21,129 nucleotides of DNA, taken from NCBI GenBank assembly GCA_023426005.1, contig JAFABO010000130.1, forward strand, positions 1 through 21,129. Reading direction: 5' to 3'. Each line of letters opens with the position of its first letter. Position 1 is the first letter of the stretch. The stretch is from Bacillota bacterium (GTDB taxonomy: Bacteria > Bacillota > Clostridia > Acetivibrionales > DSM-1351). The position numbers were made by a program, and so were the translations under genes. Shown piece by piece: positions 1 to 7,411 of the stretch. The notes under the pieces are model-generated. The model was not told the origin of the DNA. It did not search any database and worked only from the letters and a program-made list of their open reading frames with translations.

Positions 1-2
1 AT

Positions 3-761
3 AATATCAGTCAATTCAAAGAATTGTGCGGTTTACTTGAAAATATTGAAGTAAACGATGAACTGCACAAGGACAGGATTTTCAATCAAATAAAATTTAA
101 AATGGAAACCGGTACATTACAGAAAAAATATATTGAGAAGGGTGAGTTTTATATGAAAAGAAATGTTAAAAAAACAATAGCAATTGCTGCGGCCTTGGTT
201 TGTTTGATCAGTGTTTTTTCAGTTACTTCGTATGGTCAGGGGATAATAAAGTCCATAGTGGGTCTCTTTCATGTGGGCAATATTACAATTACACAATATG
301 ATAAAGAACTGCCGGATGCATCAAATATCAAAAGTACCGATGACGGAGAACGCAGAACCGGAGTACCGGAAAGTGCAACCATAGAAGAAGCCCGTGACGC
401 TATGGGCATTGATTTTGCCGTACCTGCCTGGCTGCCGGAGGGCTACAGATACTCCAACAGCGTAATACACAGTAAAAATGGAGTTGAATTACAATATACA
501 AAAGATAAAAATCTAATTTCTCTGCTGATCTCAAAAGGAGAGAACGGAATATCCACAACAGGAGATGTCAGAAAGAAAGCACTCGGCGGAACTACCGTGT
601 ATTTTGCCAACGGAATAGTACTATGGGAAGGTCAGGACGGACTGACTTATGAAATGTATCAGATGACCGATAAGGACTTTGACCTGGATACTCTTGAAAA
701 AATCATAGGAACAATGACTGCCGACCCCGGCAGCGATAGCAGCCTTTACTCAAAAAACTAA
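3..761 (+). CDS. DUF4367 membrane-anchored protein (5' end outside window)
   Basis: The frame is open to the left edge of the window, so the start is probably upstream. A charged cytoplasmic N-terminal stretch is followed by one hydrophobic segment (roughly residues 55-75 of the visible protein, rich in Ala/Ile/Val), then an extracytoplasmic domain. That domain contains the VPAWLPEGY-type motif and a C-terminal half typical of DUF4367. DUF4367 proteins are often anti-sigma-like or cell-surface sensory proteins encoded after ECF sigma factors; that role is inference because the upstream gene is not visible. An internal ATG at 153 has a plausible SD (GAAGGGTGAG, about 10 nt upstream). It would give a protein starting just before the membrane segment, so a shorter product is possible. 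A hairpin terminator follows the stop. Confidence 0.75.
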   Translation, partial: NISQFKELCGLLENIEVNDELHKDRIFNQIKFKMETGTLQKKYIEKGEFYMKRNVKKTIAIAAALVCLISVFSVTSYGQGIIKSIVGLFHVGNITITQYDKELPDASNIKSTDDGERRTGVPESATIEEARDAMGIDFAVPAWLPEGYRYSNSVIHSKNGVELQYTKDKNLISLLISKGENGISTTGDVRKKALGGTTVYFANGIVLWEGQDGLTYEMYQMTDKDFDLDTLEKIIGTMTADPGSDSSLYSKN

Positions 762-789
762 ACATAACAACAAATTGCGGTTTATACTG

Positions 790-830
790 ATCAAGTGCGC
801 TTCCTTCAGCCGGAAAGCGCACTTGATTTC
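790..830 (+). terminator. Hairpin terminator after the DUF4367 gene
   Basis: A nearly perfect inverted repeat, with arms ATCAAGTGCGCTTCC and GGAAAGCGCACTTGAT and one bulged base, starts 28 nt after the stop codon. A short T-rich tail follows on the + strand. On the other strand there is no T run, so it is best read as a terminator for the + strand gene. Confidence 0.7.
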
Positions 831-885
831 TGAATTTCTTAAATTTCATTTATGAATCCCTTTAACAAATATCCATAACAGTTAT

Positions 886-2757
886 CTATTTCTTGAAATA
901 ATCCCCTCTGATAATTATATCTGAAAGCTCCATGCCCTGAAGGGCCAGTTTCTTATCACTTTCATCAGGATTTCCGACCAGGGTCCGGTCTCTCAAAACG
1001 GCATAACTCTTGTTGGTTTTTAACAGATTTCTGCCCATTGCGGTATTTATGTAGCTTTCTTCGTCCACTCCCATCAAATATGCCAGTGTAGGCATGATAT
1101 CCACCTGGCCTCCGACAGTACTGATTTCTTCCGGACTTATATTTTTATTATAAAGTATCAGAGGCAGTAATTTATTATTATTCAGCCACCAATCTTCCCT
1201 GTTTTTCAATGATTTGGGGTCATCGGGGAAGTATTTATGGACTCCCTCATGATCACCTGTTATTGCCACGACAGTATTGTCCAGTATTCCATCCCTGTCC
1301 AGACTGTCCAGCAGCAGACCAATATGCTTGTCGGTATAATTGATACACTGCATATACCCGCCCAGCCTAGACCTGCCAAGCTCCCCCTCCAGATTGAGTT
1401 CTTTATACTGCTCGGGAAGCTCAAAGGGTGAATGGCTGGAAAGTGTAACCATGAAAGTAAAGAAGGGCTGCTTTTGCTTTATGATAATTGGCTCGATCTG
1501 CTCAAAAAACAAACGGTCGCTTATGCCCATATTTATTTTTTCTGTTATGTTATAGCTGGTAGAATCATAGCATTTGTCATAGCCCATGGAAGTCAAAGCA
1601 GGCTTCCAGTTCCAAAAAGCTCCATCCACAGGATGGAATGTTGAGGTATAATAACCTATCCCCTTTAATAATTTAGGAAATGAATTGTATTCTGTAAATG
1701 CATTATTAATAAAGGTTGTCCCAAGTTGAATAGGATATACCGAAGCATTGACCATCAAATGGCTGTCGGAACTGTTTCCCCCTCCAACCTGTTCGTGGAT
1801 ACCGCTGAAATAAAGGCTGTTTTTTAACAGCTTATTCAGTGTGGGTGTAATTTCCTGACCGTTCACCTTCTGATTTACAACAAAATTCTCAAGGGATTCA
1901 ACCTGAATCAGAAGCAGGTTTTTCCCTTTAAACATGCCCTTGTGCTCATTATCGGGCAGTTTTTCATTTTTTTGCTCATACCAGGCTGAAATCCTGTCCC
2001 TGTCAGCCCCACTAAGGCTTAACGTACTTTTCTCAGTAAAAAAGTTATATGAGCTGTAAATATTATAGCCTAACGGAGACAAGCTTCTGATGGTGGTTAT
2101 GGGATTAAACCTGTTAAATATGGATGTAATGGGCAAAGGCTTGGCTGCCCGGTTATTAACCTGTGGTGCAATATATAAAACCCCAAATACCGATACCAAA
2201 AATATAAATACTGAAAATACTACATTCCTGTTTACCTTTCTATATAAATTCTTTTTAGACAAGAATATAATAAGCAAGAACGGGATATCCAAAACAAATA
2301 TCAGATCAATTAAATGTACCAGCGGGAAAAAACTGTTTATGGAATCCCCCAGGTTACCTCCGGCCTTCAGCATATGGAGTGTAGGTAAGGTATTAAAGCC
2401 TCTCAGATACCATAAATCCACCAGCAGCAGAAAGGATACCAGGAAATTCACAGTGATTGAGACTAAAAATCTCCCCCTGTTTTTAAACAGAAAAATAACA
2501 CATATACATGCCAGTGAAAAGGCTATATAGTAAACCGGACGGAAGCTGTAGAGTTGAAACACCGCATTAAAGGCCTCTCTCATCAGGGGAAGCTGATGGG
2601 TTTGGTCGAATATAAAACCGATTAACAGTATATTCTTCACAAATATGGACAGTAGAGTATATACCGGGATAAAGTCCTTTGGAATCAGATTTGTAAGAAT
2701 ATTTCTCGGGATATTTTTATTTTTAACCGGCCTGCCGGTATTAAGATTTATTTCCAT
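886..2757 (-). CDS. LTA synthase family phosphoglycerol transferase
   Basis: Membrane-anchored enzyme of the alkaline phosphatase/sulfatase superfamily, related to LtaS. Such enzymes move glycerol-1-phosphate units from phosphatidylglycerol onto a growing teichoic acid chain outside the membrane (family knowledge). From the chosen start there are about five N-terminal membrane segments in the first 220 residues, then the catalytic domain. LtaS-type residues are visible: Glu287 in VESLENF, His442 in LSSHSPF, and Asp502-His503 in TGDHEG. The nucleophile position carries Ser (Ser329, in GGGNSSDS) rather than the Thr of staphylococcal LtaS. The start at 2757 is preceded by GAGGG at a slightly long 13-nt spacing. 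In-frame ATGs further upstream (to 2901) cannot be excluded but would add a non-family N-terminus. Monocistronic, divergent from the L,D-transpeptidase gene. Confidence 0.9.
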   Translation of the reverse strand: MEINLNTGRPVKNKNIPRNILTNLIPKDFIPVYTLLSIFVKNILLIGFIFDQTHQLPLMREAFNAVFQLYSFRPVYYIAFSLACICVIFLFKNRGRFLVSITVNFLVSFLLLVDLWYLRGFNTLPTLHMLKAGGNLGDSINSFFPLVHLIDLIFVLDIPFLLIIFLSKKNLYRKVNRNVVFSVFIFLVSVFGVLYIAPQVNNRAAKPLPITSIFNRFNPITTIRSLSPLGYNIYSSYNFFTEKSTLSLSGADRDRISAWYEQKNEKLPDNEHKGMFKGKNLLLIQVESLENFVVNQKVNGQEITPTLNKLLKNSLYFSGIHEQVGGGNSSDSHLMVNASVYPIQLGTTFINNAFTEYNSFPKLLKGIGYYTSTFHPVDGAFWNWKPALTSMGYDKCYDSTSYNITEKINMGISDRLFFEQIEPIIIKQKQPFFTFMVTLSSHSPFELPEQYKELNLEGELGRSRLGGYMQCINYTDKHIGLLLDSLDRDGILDNTVVAITGDHEGVHKYFPDDPKSLKNREDWWLNNNKLLPLILYNKNISPEEISTVGGQVDIMPTLAYLMGVDEESYINTAMGRNLLKTNKSYAVLRDRTLVGNPDESDKKLALQGMELSDIIIRGDYFKK

Positions 2758-2898
2758 GGATTTCACTTCGCCCTCAAATAAAATATGCACAAACCCCATT
2801 GTAAACTTATGAGCCTTCATTGTAAAGACGTTATAATACATTATTCCGGAAAATATACAAAAAGAATGTTGATTTCTGAAGTTCAAACTGCACATAAC

Positions 2899-2907
2899 CA
2901 TATAATA
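2899..2907 (+). promoter_or_regulatory. Possible -10 element for the L,D-transpeptidase gene
   Basis: A perfect TATAAT lies at 2901-2906, 43 nt before the ATG at 2950, but no good -35 sits 16-18 nt upstream. The same bases, CATATAATA at 2899-2907, also fit the CATANNNTA -10 used by the mother-cell sporulation sigma factors E and K. Either reading is tentative. Confidence 0.3.
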
Positions 2908-2949
2908 CTCAGTATTATGTTAATATAAAATAATTTGGAGGTCTATATA

Positions 2950-3327
2950 ATGTTGTATTATCAGAATCCTTTTGACCAAACATTCAGAGTCGTATACAGG
3001 ATTACAATAAATACCCGGACTCACACACTTACATTGTTCAGAGATAATAATGTTTATAGAACATATCCCGTTGCAGTCGGAAAATTTTCCACTCCAACCC
3101 CCAGAGGAACCTTCAGGATAATCAACCGTGTCGTAAATCCCGGAGGCCCGTTTGGAGTGAGATGGCTGGGTTTGAATGTGCCCCGCGGAGATTATGGAAT
3201 TCATGGAACAAATAACCCTTCTTCAATTGGCAAAAATATTTCAAACGGCTGCATAAGAATGTTTAATAACAACGTGATTGAATTGAGCAATCTTGTTTCA
3301 ATAGGTACAGTTGTTAATATCATATAA
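2950..3327 (+). CDS. L,D-transpeptidase, YkuD domain only
   Basis: A 125-aa protein that is almost entirely the YkuD catalytic domain, which makes 3-3 peptidoglycan cross-links or attaches proteins to peptidoglycan through an active-site cysteine. The motif is clear: His85 in HGTNNPSSIG, then SNGCIRM with Cys101 as the nucleophile. The usual SHGC is SNGC here; Bacillus YkuD has a similar departure (SKGC). No signal peptide, membrane segment or LysM repeat is visible before the domain, unlike most exported members. The ATG at 2950 is chosen because GGAGG lies at 2938-2942, 7 nt upstream. It converges on the ABC-F gene with only 28 bp between the stop codons. Confidence 0.9.
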   Translation: MLYYQNPFDQTFRVVYRITINTRTHTLTLFRDNNVYRTYPVAVGKFSTPTPRGTFRIINRVVNPGGPFGVRWLGLNVPRGDYGIHGTNNPSSIGKNISNGCIRMFNNNVIELSNLVSIGTVVNII

Positions 3328-3355
3328 TTGGATTAACTTTCAAAAATTTTTCTTG

Positions 3356-4912
3356 TTAAACTATTTTTGTTATCCACTGTTCAACATTCCATACTTCAGT
3401 TACCCAATCCTCATAAAACTCAGGTTCGTGGCATACCAGAAGAATTGTGCCCCTGAATTCCTTTAAAGCCCGCTTAAGCTCGTCTTTTGCATCCACGTCA
3501 AGGTGATTTGTGGGCTCATCGAGTATGAGCCAGTTCACATCCTTCAGCATAAGCTTGCACAGGCGCACCTTTGAGTTTTCACCGCCGCTTAGGACCATCA
3601 TCTGGCTGGTGATGTGCTCGGTGGTCAGGCCGCATTTTGCCAGCGCACCTCTCACCTCTGCATTTGACATGCCCGGATAGTCATTCCAGACCTCCTCCAG
3701 CGCCGTATTTGAATTATACCTTTCCGATTCCTGCTCAAAATACCCGGGATACAGGTAATCATCCAGCTTTACTTCACCGGCAAAAGGTTTCTGAATTCCC
3801 AGCAGGGTTTTTAATAAAGTGGATTTGCCCAAACCGTTGACACCTTTTATTGCAACCTTTTGCCCGCGCTCCAGAGATATGTTTAAAGTGCCGGTGAGAG
3901 CGGATTCATATCCTATTACAAGATTGTGGGTCAGGAATACATACCTTCCCGGGGCCCTGGCTTCTCTGAACTTGAAGACAGGCTTTACCTTTTCCTTCAC
4001 CTTCTCAATGATATCCATTTTGTCCAGTTTCTTTTGCCTGCTCTTAGCCATGTTTGTGGTAGCAACCCTAGCCTTGTTCCTGGCAATGAAGTCCTCCAGC
4101 TTTTCTATCTCTTTTTGCTGCTTTTCGTAGGCCTGCATGGTCTGCTGCTTTGACAGCTGGTACATCCTCTGGAATTCGTCGTAATTGCCGGAATATCTTG
4201 TAAGCACCGCATTTTCAACGTGGTAAATCACGTTTACAACATCATTGAGGAAAGGGATATCATGAGATACAAGTATAAACGCATTTTCATATTCCTTCAG
4301 ATAGTTTTTTAGCCAGCGTATATGATTTTCATCCAGAAAGTTGGTAGGTTCGTCCAGAATCAATATCATGGGGTTTTGCAGCAGCAGCTTGGTCAGCAGA
4401 ACCTTGGCCCGCTGACCCCCGCTGAGGTTTCCCACGTCGGTTTCGAGACCTATATCTCCCAGGCCTAGACCATTTGCCACCTCATCTATCTTGGAATCCA
4501 AAATGTAGAAGCCGTTGTGCTCAAGCACATTCTGTATATCTCCTACATCCTCCATCATGGTATTTAATTCACTTTCGGAGGCATCCCCCATTTTTTCATA
4601 CATTTCAAGCATTTCCCTTTCAAGATCAAACATATATTGAAAGGCTTCTCTCAATGCCTCCCGGATAGTTTTACCCGGTGTCAGTACAGTATGCTGGTCC
4701 AGATATCCGGTGGTTATTCTGTTGCACCACTCCACCCTGCCTTCGTCAGGCATAAGTTTCCCCGTTATAATATTTAAAAAAGTTGATTTACCTTCCCCAT
4801 TTGCCCCTACAAGTCCCACATGCTCCCCCTTCAGAAGTCTGAAAGAGGCATCCTCCAGGATTTTTCTGGCTCCAAAGCCATGGCTTACGTTTTCTACGGT
4901 CAATATACTCAT
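3356..4912 (-). CDS. ABC-F family ATPase (tandem ABC domains, no membrane part)
   Basis: A 518-aa soluble protein with two ABC ATPase domains joined by a charged linker (about residues 240-315), the ABC-F layout. Domain 1 has Walker A GANGEGKST (residues 36-44), signature LSGGQ and Walker B LILDEPTNFLD. Domain 2 has Walker A GVNGLGKST, signature LSGGE and Walker B LILDEPTNHLD. ABC-F proteins act on ribosomes as translation factors or, in some branches, protect against ribosome-targeting antibiotics. The sequence alone does not decide which branch this is; the linker motif VATTNMAKSRQKKLDKM is typical of a common clostridial housekeeping-type group (recollection). SD GCGGAGG is 7-8 nt before ATG. 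The leader from the predicted promoter is about 80 nt, with no obvious attenuator. Confidence 0.92.
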   Translation of the reverse strand: MSILTVENVSHGFGARKILEDASFRLLKGEHVGLVGANGEGKSTFLNIITGKLMPDEGRVEWCNRITTGYLDQHTVLTPGKTIREALREAFQYMFDLEREMLEMYEKMGDASESELNTMMEDVGDIQNVLEHNGFYILDSKIDEVANGLGLGDIGLETDVGNLSGGQRAKVLLTKLLLQNPMILILDEPTNFLDENHIRWLKNYLKEYENAFILVSHDIPFLNDVVNVIYHVENAVLTRYSGNYDEFQRMYQLSKQQTMQAYEKQQKEIEKLEDFIARNKARVATTNMAKSRQKKLDKMDIIEKVKEKVKPVFKFREARAPGRYVFLTHNLVIGYESALTGTLNISLERGQKVAIKGVNGLGKSTLLKTLLGIQKPFAGEVKLDDYLYPGYFEQESERYNSNTALEEVWNDYPGMSNAEVRGALAKCGLTTEHITSQMMVLSGGENSKVRLCKLMLKDVNWLILDEPTNHLDVDAKDELKRALKEFRGTILLVCHEPEFYEDWVTEVWNVEQWITKIV

Positions 4913-4999
4913 TTATTTGCCTCCGCAATATATACAAATGATTAGTGTTTTTAGACAAAATCTTATCAGAATCAAAAAGGACATATTTAATCATCAAAT

Positions 5000-5029
5000 A
5001 GTATAATGTATAATCCGTAATAATGTCAA
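5000..5029 (-). promoter_or_regulatory. Sigma-A promoter for the ABC-F gene
   Basis: On the - strand a perfect -35 TTGACA (5024-5029) is separated by 18 bp from TATACT (5000-5005). The predicted transcript start is near 4993, leaving a leader of about 80 nt. It is back-to-back with the + strand promoter at 5044-5072; the two -35 boxes are 14 bp apart. Confidence 0.6.
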
Positions 5030-5043
5030 AAGAAAAGTGAACA

Positions 5044-5092
5044 TTGACAATACATTTCACATGTAATAAAATTATTACATGTGAAATGTATT
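5044..5092 (+). promoter_or_regulatory. Sigma-A promoter overlapped by a 44-bp palindromic operator
   Basis: The promoter is TTGACA (5044-5049), a 17-bp spacer and TAAAAT (5067-5072). A perfect inverted repeat with 21-bp arms (5049-5069 and 5072-5092) and a 2-bp centre covers the end of the -35, the spacer, the -10 and the predicted start site near 5079. Transcription would begin inside the right arm, so the dyad acts as DNA and not as an RNA hairpin. The natural ligand is the ArsR-like regulator encoded as the second gene of this operon (inference). The core half-site contains TTTCACATGTAAT. Confidence 0.7.
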
Positions 5093-5133
5093 TATTTCTA
5101 ACTTTTAAAATGAATTTATTTGGAGGTAGTCCT

Positions 5134-5373
5134 ATGGCAAGTTTTCTGTTGTTGATAATTGCTGCTGTAGTTTTTCTGGCTATAATTGCCGCAGCGATCG
5201 TTATCGTTGTAGTAGTTACAAGATCAAAAACTCAAAATCAAATGAACGATTTAAATGCATATAAAGCCATGGCCAATAATTTAGCGCTGTCCAACCAGGA
5301 AGTGCGGGAAGAGCTGGCCGAATTGAAAGAAAAGATAAGTTCCATAGAAAAGCTGCTTAAGGAAGTTGAATAA
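5134..5373 (+). CDS. Small single-pass membrane protein with coiled-coil tail
   Basis: A 79-aa protein. Residues 4-28 are an unbroken Leu/Ile/Val/Ala membrane segment. The remainder is a polar, Glu/Lys/Leu-rich helix (EVREELAELKEKISSIEKLL) with heptad spacing, so a membrane-anchored coiled coil is expected, probably with the tail in the cytoplasm because Arg/Lys directly follow the membrane segment. SD GGAGG (5122-5126) lies 7 nt before the ATG at 5134. It is the first gene after the operator-covered promoter and ends one base before the start of the ArsR-like gene, so the two are translated together. I do not recognise a named family. Its role may be to relay or titrate a membrane signal to the regulator (speculation). 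Confidence 0.85.
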   Translation: MASFLLLIIAAVVFLAIIAAAIVIVVVVTRSKTQNQMNDLNAYKAMANNLALSNQEVREELAELKEKISSIEKLLKEVE

Positions 5374-5374
5374 G

Positions 5375-5716
5375 ATGTCATCGGCCAGTGAATCCGCAGG
5401 TACTTCCTACAATGATTTGATTAAAGTTTTTGAATCCCTGTCCCACCCATTAAGAATTAAAATTATGGGCATTTTATTTCAGAACAGACAGTATGTAAGC
5501 GAGCTTGCCAGAATAGTTAATATCAGCAGGCCGCTTCTCTACATGCACTTGCGCAAGTTGGAGGCAGCAAATTTAATAAGTGGAAATCATGAAATTTCAG
5601 AAGACGGTAAGGCAATGAAATATTATGAAATCCATAAATTTGATCTGCATATCACTCCTGAATTGCTGTCCGAAATTGCCCAAAGTGTGACAATTACTCA
5701 AGATAGTAAAACTTAA
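5375..5716 (+). CDS. ArsR-like winged-helix transcriptional regulator
   Basis: A 113-aa DNA-binding protein with an ArsR-type winged helix. The helix-turn-helix spans about residues 40-62 (VSELARIVNISRP as support, then a recognition helix LLYMHLRKL). The wing follows (ISEDGKAMKYYEI). The protein contains no cysteine and lacks the metal-binding ELCVCDL-type motif, so it is not a classical metal sensor. ATG 5375 is chosen because AAGGAAG at 5359-5365 gives 9-nt spacing; a TTG at 5366 would overlap the previous gene and directly abut the SD. It most likely represses its own operon through the palindrome at 5049-5092 (inference from adjacency). A bidirectional terminator follows. Confidence 0.85.
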   Translation: MSSASESAGTSYNDLIKVFESLSHPLRIKIMGILFQNRQYVSELARIVNISRPLLYMHLRKLEAANLISGNHEISEDGKAMKYYEIHKFDLHITPELLSEIAQSVTITQDSKT

Positions 5717-5724
5717 ATTCTACT

Positions 5725-5770
5725 AAAAAAGCCAGCTAATCCGGAGTGCGGATTAAACTGGCTCTTTTCC
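5725..5770. terminator. Bidirectional terminator between arsR-like gene and flotillin gene
   Basis: Hairpin with arms AGCCAG-C-TAATCC and GGATTA-AA-CTGGCT. It is flanked by an A run on the left and a T run on the right, so it ends transcripts on both strands. It serves the + strand operon (stop at 5716) and the - strand flotillin gene (stop at 5815, T run TTTTTT on the - strand). Confidence 0.85.
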
Positions 5771-5814
5771 CGATATGGGACTAACAATTAACCTGTTGAT
5801 CTTTTGATCTGTAT

Positions 5815-7254
5815 TTATTCAGAAATATTGTCCTCTGCGGGTTTAACCTCCTGCATTATGGCCGGATTCTTTTTCAGCAGATCCATTACATTCATTCCTG
5901 TCAAAGCTTCAACTGTTTCGGGGAGCTGGGATATGATATCGGTGACATAACCGGTAACTTTGGCAGCGCCTTTGGCCTCTCCTCCGTTTCCATTGTCAAC
6001 AATAACAATCTTCTCGGTTTTTGCAAGAGGACTTGCAATAGCCTGTGCGATATCAGGCAATTTTTCAATGATCATCTGAGTTACGGCGGCGTCATTGTAC
6101 ATTTTGAAGGCTTCAGCCTTCTTTGCCATTGCAGCGGCCTCAGCTTCACCCTTTGCTCTGATGATTTCAACCTCTGCCATACCTTCGGCTCTCTTTGCTT
6201 TTGCTTTGGCTTCACCTTCCATTTCAATAGCTTTCGATCTTGCCTCGGCAGCCGCGACTTCCCTGTACTTGCTGGCATCAGCTATCTTTGACGCCTGATA
6301 GTTTTCAGCGTCGGCCTGCTTCTTTACGGTCGCCTCCAGTTCCTTTTCCCTTCTGAGCGCTTCCTGTTCGGCAAGTTCGATTTCCTTCTGTTTCTTAACG
6401 ATCTCAACCTGCATAGATGTTTCAGCAACTTCCTTTTTGACTATATTTGACTTGATATCATATGCCAGGTCGGCATCTGCTTTGGCAGTCTGCTGATCCT
6501 TATTGTAGGACTGGACCTTCAGCTCTTTGTCTCTTATTGCCTCGGCTATCTGGGTTTCAGCCTGGATTCTTGCGGCTTCACCTTCTCTGTTGGCTTCGGC
6601 GGTTTTAATTTTAGTCTCTTTTGTTGCATTTGCTTCGGCTATCTGGGCATCTCTTTTTACCTCTGCGATTCTTGGTTTTCCAAGAGCCTCCAAATATCCA
6701 TTCTTATCAGATATGTCCTTAATTGTCAAAACCTTGAGCTCAAGGCCCATATTCTGCAATTCTGTTGCTGCAACTCCCTGAACATGTGATGCAAAGGTTT
6801 CCCTGTCCTTATATATCTCTTCAACTGTCATTCTTGAAACAATTTCACGCAGTTTACCTTCAAGTACCTGCTGAGTGGTTTTAGCGATAATACCCAACAT
6901 ATAATCCAGACCCTTTGAGGTATTGAACTGTTCTGCAGCCGACAGGATGGAGTCCTTATCGGACTTTACCTTTACAACGGCCACACCGTCAGCAACTATA
7001 CCAACACCCTGTGAGGTTAATGCACCGTCAATTCTGATATCAATCTGCATATTTTCCAGAGATATGACATCAGTTCTTTCCAGCATGGGAATTACCACCC
7101 CACCCCCGCCAGTAATCACTCTTCTGCCTCTAAAACCTGTAACAACCAATGCTTTATCCTGTGGAACTTTTTTGTACATTGAAATAAATGTAAACAGTAA
7201 AATAAAGAGAACCACAATAATCAATGCCGGTATTAAATATACTGAATAATCCAT
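5815..7254 (-). CDS. floT: Flotillin (SPFH domain membrane scaffold)
   Basis: A 479-aa flotillin, the scaffold of functional membrane microdomains, anchored in the membrane with the body in the cytoplasm. Layout: N-terminal membrane segment (about residues 4-26), SPFH/PHB domain (about 30-200), then a long Ala/Glu/Lys-rich coiled coil with repeated EA dipeptides (about 200-385), and a C-terminal region with GGEAKGAAK and conserved QLPETVEALTGMNV. Length and layout match Bacillus FloT (YuaG). The ATG at 7254 is chosen because AAAGGAG at 7263-7269 gives 8-nt spacing; an in-frame GTG at 7263 overlaps that SD. It is downstream of the YuaF-like gene, as in the Bacillus yuaFGI operon, with about 157 bp between them and no visible terminator. 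Confidence 0.95.
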   Translation of the reverse strand: MDYSVYLIPALIIVVLFILLFTFISMYKKVPQDKALVVTGFRGRRVITGGGGVVIPMLERTDVISLENMQIDIRIDGALTSQGVGIVADGVAVVKVKSDKDSILSAAEQFNTSKGLDYMLGIIAKTTQQVLEGKLREIVSRMTVEEIYKDRETFASHVQGVAATELQNMGLELKVLTIKDISDKNGYLEALGKPRIAEVKRDAQIAEANATKETKIKTAEANREGEAARIQAETQIAEAIRDKELKVQSYNKDQQTAKADADLAYDIKSNIVKKEVAETSMQVEIVKKQKEIELAEQEALRREKELEATVKKQADAENYQASKIADASKYREVAAAEARSKAIEMEGEAKAKAKRAEGMAEVEIIRAKGEAEAAAMAKKAEAFKMYNDAAVTQMIIEKLPDIAQAIASPLAKTEKIVIVDNGNGGEAKGAAKVTGYVTDIISQLPETVEALTGMNVMDLLKKNPAIMQEVKPAEDNISE

Positions 7255-7411
7255 TTTTGACACTCCTTTTGTTTATTTATATATTAACTCTCTTTCAGAC
7301 ACTATACTGCATCGTTTTTATGTCCATTGATTTCAATGCTGCCGATGCATTTAATTTCTGACGGGAGTTTCTATAACACAATTTATTAAATTAAATCAAC
7401 TCATCCTTTGC

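Noticed and set aside
2090..2530. A 146-codon + strand frame inside the LTA synthase gene
   Set aside because: It is antisense to a well-supported membrane domain, has no SD and matches nothing known.
3328..3355. AT-rich dyad between the convergent L,D-transpeptidase and ABC-F genes
   Set aside because: Only TTAAC/GTTAA plus an A5T5 tract; too weak to call a terminator although it may help end both transcripts.
3356..4912. ABC-F gene as an antibiotic-resistance determinant
   Set aside because: The sequence does not place it in a resistance branch and no attenuator leader is visible; a housekeeping role is equally likely.
5049..5092. The palindrome as a terminator for an upstream gene
   Set aside because: No + strand gene lies upstream within reach, the stem is AT-rich, and it overlaps a consensus promoter, so an operator is the better reading.
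6081..6298. Open frames on both strands inside the flotillin coiled coil
   Set aside because: They come from the Ala/Glu/Lys-rich repeat codons of floT; no SD or family match.
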